Source: an uncultured Clostridia bacterium (lineage in GTDB: Bacteria; Bacillota; Clostridia; Oscillospirales; Acutalibacteraceae). From it: a stretch of 39,448 nucleotides of DNA. This document shows positions 34,688 through 39,448 of the stretch, piece after piece; position 1 is the stretch's first letter; every line of letters starts with the position of its first letter. The notes under the pieces were generated by a model. It was not told where the DNA came from and ran no database searches. It saw only the letters and a program-made list of their open reading frames with translations. A program made the translations under genes and the position numbers. The stretch spans positions 1 to 39,448 of the forward strand of contig CANRAU010000018.1 in NCBI GenBank assembly GCA_947628665.1, read 5' to 3'.

Positions 34688-36556
34688 ATGTTTGTACCGT
34701 ATCATTCCAGAGACCCCTTTTTCAAAAGCATATTCGGCGCTGTGAAAACCGATGAGCGGTTTCGGCTTCGTCTTTTGCTGCCGCGGTCTTTTTGCGCGTG
34801 CGGCGCGCATTTTCTGCTGCACCGCGACGGCGAGGAAACAAAAGATTTCCCCATGTACTGGGCGGGAATGCACGGTGACGACTGCGAAATTTGGGATTTG
34901 GAGCTTGCCGTTTCCCAAAAGGGACTGTATTTCTATCATTTTGCATATGATTCCTCCTGGGGGCGCGGCGCGGTGTATCACTGCGGCGGCGGTGCGGGCG
35001 CGGTCGCAAGCGGCACACACGCGCAGGATGAATGGCAGCTCACGGTCTACGACAAGAGCTTTACCACGCCCGATTGGCTCAAGGGCGGCGTGATCTATCA
35101 AATTTTTCCCGACCGCTTCTGTAATTCGGGAACAAAAAAGGAAAATGTCCCCGACGACCGCATTCTGCGCACCGATCCCGAAAATCCCCCCTATTGGCGT
35201 CCCGACGCCGACGGGGAGGTGCGCAACAACGACTATTTCGGCGGCGATTTGAACGGGATTCGCGAAAAACTGCCGTATCTCCAAAGCTTGGGTGTGACCT
35301 GTCTGTACCTCAACCCGATTTTTGAAGCGCATTCCAACCATCGCTACAACACGGCGGATTACAGGAGGATCGACCCGCTTTTGGGGAGCGAGGCGGATTT
35401 TCGCGCGCTTTGCAAAGCGGCCGAGGCGCGCGGCATACGCGTGATTTTGGACGGCGTGTTCTCGCATACGGGCGACGACAGCCTGTATTTCAACCGCCAA
35501 AAGCGCTATCCCACGCTCGGCGCGTACAACTCCAAGGAATCCCCCTATTATTCGTGGTATGTGTTTTCGGCATACCCCGATGTGTACCGCAGCTGGTGGG
35601 GCTTTAAGACTCTGCCCGAGGTCAACGAGGAAAGCCCCGACTATCTCGACTTTATTACGGGCGAAAACGGCGTGGCGCGCAAATGGCTGCGCAGCGGTGC
35701 GGCGGGCTGGCGGCTCGACGTGGCGGACGAATTGCCCGACGTCTTTTTGGACACGTTTCGGAAAGCCGTTAAGGCCGAAAATCCCGACGCGCTCGTACTC
35801 GGCGAGGTTTGGGAGGACGCGACCACCAAATGGGCATACGGTGTGCGGCGGCGGTATTTGCTCGGCGAGCAGTTGGACAGTGTGATGAATTATCCGTTTG
35901 CCGAAGCGATTTTGGAGTTTGCCCGCGACGGCGCTGCCGAGGATTTTCAAAACGCGGTGTCCGACATCGTGGAACACTACCCCAAGCCCGTGCTGGATGT
36001 GCTGATGAACCATATCGGCACACACGACACCGAGCGTGCCGTCACGAAAATCGTCGGCGAAAGCGCGCAATTCCATGACCGAGAATGGCAGGCGGCGCAA
36101 ACGCTCTGTGAAGCGGACTATCAAAAGGGAATCGCCCTTGTGAAGTTCGCGGCGACGCTGCAATATACGCTTCCGGGCGTTCCGTCGGTGTATTACGGCG
36201 ACGAGGCGGGAATGCAGGGGTACAAAGACCCGTTTAACCGCTGCTGCTATCCGTGGGGCAGGGAAAATACCGACCTGCTTTCGTATTATCGAAAGCTCGG
36301 CGCGCTGCGCAGCAGCCTACCGTGCCTGAAAATGGGAAATATACACTTTTTGTCTGCGACGCTCGGCTGTGTTGCTTACGAGCGGGAAGGCGAACCCCAA
36401 GACGGTGCGATTTTGGTCATTGCCAACCGCAACGAACAGGAGATCACCTATTATCTGCCCGAAAAATGGCACAGCCGCCGCGAGCTTCTGCACGGCGAGG
36501 CGGCGACGGACTGCGTGCGCGTACCCGCCGCCGGCTGTGTGATCCTCGCGCTTTAA
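34688..36556 (+). CDS. GH13 alpha-glycosidase (neopullulanase/cyclomaltodextrinase type)
   Basis: A 622-residue glycoside hydrolase. Residues 1-125 form an N-terminal beta-sandwich, as in neopullulanase-like enzymes. The barrel begins PDWLKGGVIYQIFPDRFCNS. Catalytic residues are the nucleophile Asp344 (GWRLDVADEL), the acid/base Glu373 (VLGEVWED) and the stabiliser Asp447 (GTHDTER). DGVFSHTGDDS carries conserved region I. YWRPDADGEVRNNDYFGGDL is typical of the cyclomaltodextrinase/neopullulanase subgroup. There is no signal peptide, so it acts inside the cell on alpha-glucans or imported maltodextrins. The SD is weak (GAAAG), three bases after the glycosylase stop, so translation is probably coupled. 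Confidence 0.9.
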   Translation: MFVPYHSRDPFFKSIFGAVKTDERFRLRLLLPRSFCACGAHFLLHRDGEETKDFPMYWAGMHGDDCEIWDLELAVSQKGLYFYHFAYDSSWGRGAVYHCGGGAGAVASGTHAQDEWQLTVYDKSFTTPDWLKGGVIYQIFPDRFCNSGTKKENVPDDRILRTDPENPPYWRPDADGEVRNNDYFGGDLNGIREKLPYLQSLGVTCLYLNPIFEAHSNHRYNTADYRRIDPLLGSEADFRALCKAAEARGIRVILDGVFSHTGDDSLYFNRQKRYPTLGAYNSKESPYYSWYVFSAYPDVYRSWWGFKTLPEVNEESPDYLDFITGENGVARKWLRSGAAGWRLDVADELPDVFLDTFRKAVKAENPDALVLGEVWEDATTKWAYGVRRRYLLGEQLDSVMNYPFAEAILEFARDGAAEDFQNAVSDIVEHYPKPVLDVLMNHIGTHDTERAVTKIVGESAQFHDREWQAAQTLCEADYQKGIALVKFAATLQYTLPGVPSVYYGDEAGMQGYKDPFNRCCYPWGRENTDLLSYYRKLGALRSSLPCLKMGNIHFLSATLGCVAYEREGEPQDGAILVIANRNEQEITYYLPEKWHSRRELLHGEAATDCVRVPAAGCVILAL

Positions 36557-36642
36557 CAGGCGTTGCGGCGAGGAAGATTAAAGATAGACAATTTTTATCT
36601 AATCGGCTTTCATGCCTTGCCGTCGTCGAAAGGAGACGCGAG

Positions 36643-37308
36643 ATGCAAGCAGCCCGTTTACAAAAGGAACAGACGGTTACCGCCGCCGAAAAAGCCGCAA
36701 ACGTCGGGCGCGGCACGCAAGATCCCATGCGCGTCTTTGGCGTTACGGGGCAGACGGGCGCGGGCAAAAGCACGGTTTGTAAGCTGCTTGAAAAACGGGG
36801 CTTTTATCATATCGATGCGGATGCGGTCGCCAAATCCCTGTATTTTAAGGGTGCGCCGATCCTGCAAACGCTCCAAAACGCTTTCGGCGCGCAGATTTTG
36901 CGCGCGGACGGCGCTTTGGACAGAAAAGCGCTTGCCGCCGCCGCGTTTTCCGATCCCGTGCAGACCGCGCGACTGAACGCGATCGTGCATCCCGCCGTGA
37001 CCGAAAAGATCCGCGAAATTTTGGCGGAACAGCGAAAATCGGGTACGCGCGCGGTTTTGATCGATGCCGTTGCGCTTTTTGAGAGCGGGGAGGACGCGCT
37101 GTGCGACCGCACGGTCGGCGTGATCGCCCCCGAAGAAATTCGCCTGTCGCGCATTATGGCGCGAGACGCGCTTACCGAGGACGAGGCGCTGCTGCGCATT
37201 CGTGCGCAACAGCCCGAAGCCTTTTATCGACAGCATTGCGACGCGGTGCTGCGCAATTACCCGCCCTATTCCTTAGAGGCGGAGATACAGAGGGTTTTCT
37301 CGCTATGA
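36643..37308 (+). CDS. coaE: Dephospho-CoA kinase
   Basis: A 221-residue P-loop kinase for the last step of CoA synthesis. The P-loop GQTGAGKS is at about 36-43. HIDADAVAKSLYFKG and VLIDAVALFESG are the substrate and lid regions, and LRNYPPYSLEAEIQRVF closes the fold. AAAGGAGACGCGAG precedes ATG 36643, which leaves about 28 residues before the usual start MRVFGVTG. The latter has no SD, so the extension is probably real. The stop overlaps the next start (ATGA). Confidence 0.93.
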   Translation: MQAARLQKEQTVTAAEKAANVGRGTQDPMRVFGVTGQTGAGKSTVCKLLEKRGFYHIDADAVAKSLYFKGAPILQTLQNAFGAQILRADGALDRKALAAAAFSDPVQTARLNAIVHPAVTEKIREILAEQRKSGTRAVLIDAVALFESGEDALCDRTVGVIAPEEIRLSRIMARDALTEDEALLRIRAQQPEAFYRQHCDAVLRNYPPYSLEAEIQRVFSL

Positions 37309-37898
37309 ACAAACGAAAAACCATTGCAGCCGTAAAAATCACCGTTGCCCTGCTTTGCCTGACGCTGCTGGTCGGCACGGCGCTTTTCTACACGGGCAAA
37401 ACGGTGCTCAAAGCCGTTTACCCCACGGCATACACCGACGAGATCGAAAAGTATGCCGAGGAATACGAGCTGCCGCGCGCGCTTCTCTATGCCGTGATAC
37501 ATACCGAGAGCGGCTTTGATCCCGATGCGGTATCCGCCGCGGGGGCTATGGGATTGACGCAGATCACGCCCGAGACCTTTCGGTGGCTGCAATCCAAAAC
37601 GGGGGAGACGCTCGAGGATGCGCAGTTGCACGATCCGGAAACATCCATTCGCTACGGCGCGCTGTTTTATCACATGTTGCTCGCGGAGTTTGACGGCGAT
37701 ATAAAAACGGCGGCTGCGGCGTATCACGCGGGGCGCGGGCAGGTCAACACCTGGCTTTCGGACGAACGGTATTCCGAAAACGGCAAAACGCTCGACAGCA
37801 TCCCCACGCGCGATACCGCACATTACGTTCGCAAGGTACTGCGGGCGATCAACGTGTATACCAATCTTTATGAAAAGGAGTTTTTAGAAGATGCCTGA
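37305..37898 (+). CDS. Membrane-anchored lytic transglycosylase (SLT domain)
   Basis: A 197-residue peptidoglycan-cleaving enzyme. Residues about 9-30 are a single N-terminal membrane anchor (IAAVKITVALLCLTLLVGTA), with the catalytic domain outside. The SLT/Slt70-like motifs are AVIHTESGFDPDAVSAAGAM (catalytic Glu68), GLTQITPETF and AAYHAGRGQVNTWL. The ATG overlaps the coaE stop, and its own stop overlaps the aminopeptidase start, so the three are translated as a coupled set. Likely roles are wall turnover or opening the wall for large complexes. Confidence 0.92.
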   Translation: MNKRKTIAAVKITVALLCLTLLVGTALFYTGKTVLKAVYPTAYTDEIEKYAEEYELPRALLYAVIHTESGFDPDAVSAAGAMGLTQITPETFRWLQSKTGETLEDAQLHDPETSIRYGALFYHMLLAEFDGDIKTAAAAYHAGRGQVNTWLSDERYSENGKTLDSIPTRDTAHYVRKVLRAINVYTNLYEKEFLEDA

Positions 37899-39297
37899 AG
37901 AAAAAAAGGAAATCGAGCTTTTGAAAGAGAAGCTGTTTTATGCGCGCAAAAACGCCGCTGAAACGCTCGACGCGGACAAAATCGCGGCGGCGGACGCGTT
38001 CTGCGAAGGGTACAAGACCTTCCTAAACGACGCGAAAACCGAGCGCGAAGCGGTGCGCTTCATGGTCGAACGCGCCGAGGCGCAGGGCTTTGTTCCCTTT
38101 GACCGCGACAAGCGGTATGCGCCGGGCAGCAAGGTGTACTTCAACAATCGCGGCAAAGCTCTGGTGCTTTGCGTCATCGGCAAACGCAAGCTGTCCGAGG
38201 GCATTCGCCTGTCGGCGGCGCATATCGATTCCCCGCGGCTCGACCTGAAGCCCTGCCCGCTGTATGAGGACAGCGATCTGGCGCTGTTTAAAACGCATTA
38301 TTACGGCGGCATCAAAAAGTATCAGTGGGCGGCCATTCCGCTTGCGCTGCATGGCGTGATCGTGAAAAAGGACGGCACGAGCGTAACGGTGAACATCGGC
38401 GAAGCGGCGGATGACCCGCAGTTCGTTGTGACCGATCTGCTCCCGCATTTGGCGGGCGAGCAAATGAAGCGCACGCTCTCCGAGGGCATTCGCGGCGAAG
38501 AGCTGAACGTCCTCGTCGGCAGCCGCCCGTTCGCGTCGGATGAAGGCAGCGAAAAGGTCAAGCTGCATATGCTGCAGATCTTATTCCAAAAATACGGCGT
38601 TACGGAGGAGGATTTCCTGAGCGCGGAATTGGAGGTCGTACCCGCGTTCGCCGCGCGCGACATCGGGCTTGACCGCAGCATGATCGGGTCTTACGGCCAT
38701 GACGACCGCGTTTGCGCATATCCTGCGGCACAGGCGATCTTCGCAATAGAAGCCCCCGAATATACGGCCGTTACCTGCCTTACGGACAAGGAGGAGATCG
38801 GCTCGGAGGGCAATACGGGCTTGAATTCTTCCTATCTGAAATATTTCATCGCCGACCTTGCGCATGCCAACGGCGAAAATTACCACACGGTGCTGCGCCA
38901 TACGCAGTGCCTTTCGGCGGACGTCAACGCGGCGTTCGACCCGACCTTCCCCGATGTGGCCGAGAAAATGAACGCGTCCTTCCTCAATCGCGGCGTGGTC
39001 ATCACCAAATACACGGGCGCGCGCGGCAAGAGCGGCACGTCCGACGCTTCGGCGGAATACATGGGCAAGGTTCGCCGGATGCTGGACGACAACGGCGTGG
39101 TCTGGCAGATCGGGGAGCTCGGTAAAGTAGACGCAGGCGGCGGCGGCACGGTCGCCATGTTCCTTGCGGCGCTGGACATCGATGTGGTCGATCTCGGCGT
39201 GCCGGTACTCTCCATGCACGCGCCGTTTGAAGTGGTCTCGAAGCTCGACGTGTACATGGCCTATTGCGCGTTCAAAGCGTTTTTTGAAGATCAATAA
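37891..39297 (+). CDS. M18-family aminopeptidase
   Basis: A 468-residue cytosolic dinuclear zinc aminopeptidase of the M18 (aspartyl aminopeptidase) family. Ligand and catalytic motifs visible are SAAHIDSPRLDLKP, SYGHDDRVCAYP, TDKEEIGSEGNTG, LSADVNAAFDP and the C-terminal VLSMHAPFE. Length is typical. AAAGGAGTTTTTAGAAG precedes the ATG, which overlaps the transglycosylase stop. Substrate preference, for acidic or broader N-terminal residues, cannot be read from the sequence. A GC-rich hairpin follows the stop codon. Confidence 0.93.
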   Translation: MPEEKKEIELLKEKLFYARKNAAETLDADKIAAADAFCEGYKTFLNDAKTEREAVRFMVERAEAQGFVPFDRDKRYAPGSKVYFNNRGKALVLCVIGKRKLSEGIRLSAAHIDSPRLDLKPCPLYEDSDLALFKTHYYGGIKKYQWAAIPLALHGVIVKKDGTSVTVNIGEAADDPQFVVTDLLPHLAGEQMKRTLSEGIRGEELNVLVGSRPFASDEGSEKVKLHMLQILFQKYGVTEEDFLSAELEVVPAFAARDIGLDRSMIGSYGHDDRVCAYPAAQAIFAIEAPEYTAVTCLTDKEEIGSEGNTGLNSSYLKYFIADLAHANGENYHTVLRHTQCLSADVNAAFDPTFPDVAEKMNASFLNRGVVITKYTGARGKSGTSDASAEYMGKVRRMLDDNGVVWQIGELGKVDAGGGGTVAMFLAALDIDVVDLGVPVLSMHAPFEVVSKLDVYMAYCAFKAFFEDQ

Positions 39298-39306
39298 ACC
39301 AAACGC

Positions 39307-39330
39307 CGTCCCGCTGATCTCGGCGGGACG
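39307..39330 (+). terminator. GC-rich hairpin after the M18 gene
   Basis: CGTCCCGC pairs with GCGGGACG across an 8-base loop, nine bases after the stop codon. No T-run follows directly, so it may serve as a 3' end protector as much as a terminator. Confidence 0.55.
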
Positions 39331-39331
39331 G

Positions 39332-39435
39332 TCAGTCTGTCGATGAACTGTTTTGCGATAGCAAAACAACTAAAAGTTTTCGCCCGCCTTTTTCAAAAGG
39401 CGGCGGGGTTGAGGGGCGGCGCCCTCATCGCAGCC
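39332..39435. repeat. Dispersed hairpin repeat, right window copy
   Basis: This is the inverted copy of bases 1-104, with three differences by eye and no gaps. It contains TGTTTTGC-gata-GCAAAACA and the CCGCCTTTT/AAAAGGCGG core followed by a GAGGGGCGGCGCCCTC palindrome. Confidence 0.75.
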
Positions 39436-39448
39436 CGCAGGCTGCGAA

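Overview
This 39.4 kb window is the chromosomal replication-origin neighbourhood of a low-oxygen Firmicute, most likely an uncultured member of the Clostridia. Three things point there. The gene order is the classic Firmicutes one (parB/noc-like, rsmG, mnmG, mnmE, jag, yidC, yidD, rnpA, rpmH, then dnaA, dnaN, S4 protein, recF, remB, gyrB, gyrA). The genome carries GatCAB and the DapL branch of diaminopimelate synthesis. The DNA is fairly GC-rich, with Shine-Dalgarno and sigma-A type promoters. I cannot name a genus.

Layout. Bases 1-265 hold two hairpin terminators and a copy of a dispersed repeat. A secreted beta-helix repeat protein (minus, 266-2932) diverges from a small XRE regulator (plus, 3105-3347), with a 26-bp inverted-repeat operator between them. 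Bases 3348-3769 hold a terminator, another repeat copy, a parS site and several hairpins. From 3770 to 11845 all genes run leftward: parB/noc-like, rsmG, mnmG, mnmE, jag, yidC, yidD, rnpA, rpmH. The strand switch at 11846-12357 marks the presumptive origin. From there to 39297 every gene runs rightward: dnaA, dnaN, yaaA-like, recF, remB, gyrB, gyrA, a CPBP membrane protease with a repetitive N-terminus, tadA and mrp. An 806-bp gene-free stretch built of hairpins follows. Then come guaB, glyA, an ANTAR regulator, dapF, dapL, gatC, gatA, gatB, a family-4 uracil-DNA glycosylase, a GH13 glycosidase, coaE, a lytic transglycosylase and an M18 aminopeptidase. The window ends in a repeat that is the inverted copy of its first 104 bases.

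How it fits together. The core is replication initiation (DnaA, DnaN, RecF, gyrase), segregation (ParB-like protein and two parS sites), and RNA and membrane-protein biogenesis (RnpA, YidC, YidD, Jag, MnmE/MnmG, RsmG, TadA). The right arm supplies GMP, one-carbon units, meso-diaminopimelate, Gln-tRNA/Asn-tRNA and CoA.

Most unusual signals. (1) Seven genes (parB, mnmG, jag, gyrA, glyA, dapL, gatA) have a leader in which a strong SD-like AAAGGA or GAGGAAA is followed by a hairpin closed, in most cases, by GATACC/GGTATC or a covarying version, then a second weak SD and the start codon. I do not recognise this as a known RNA family. (2) A 575-bp element at 24220-24794 has perfect 32-bp terminal inverted repeats and about a dozen unrelated, tightly looped perfect hairpins in series. 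(3) The DnaA recognition motif departs from the usual GRDHTTV form, and no canonical DnaA-box cluster is visible at the origin. (4) The ParB-like protein carries Noc-type DNA-recognition residues next to two parS sites.
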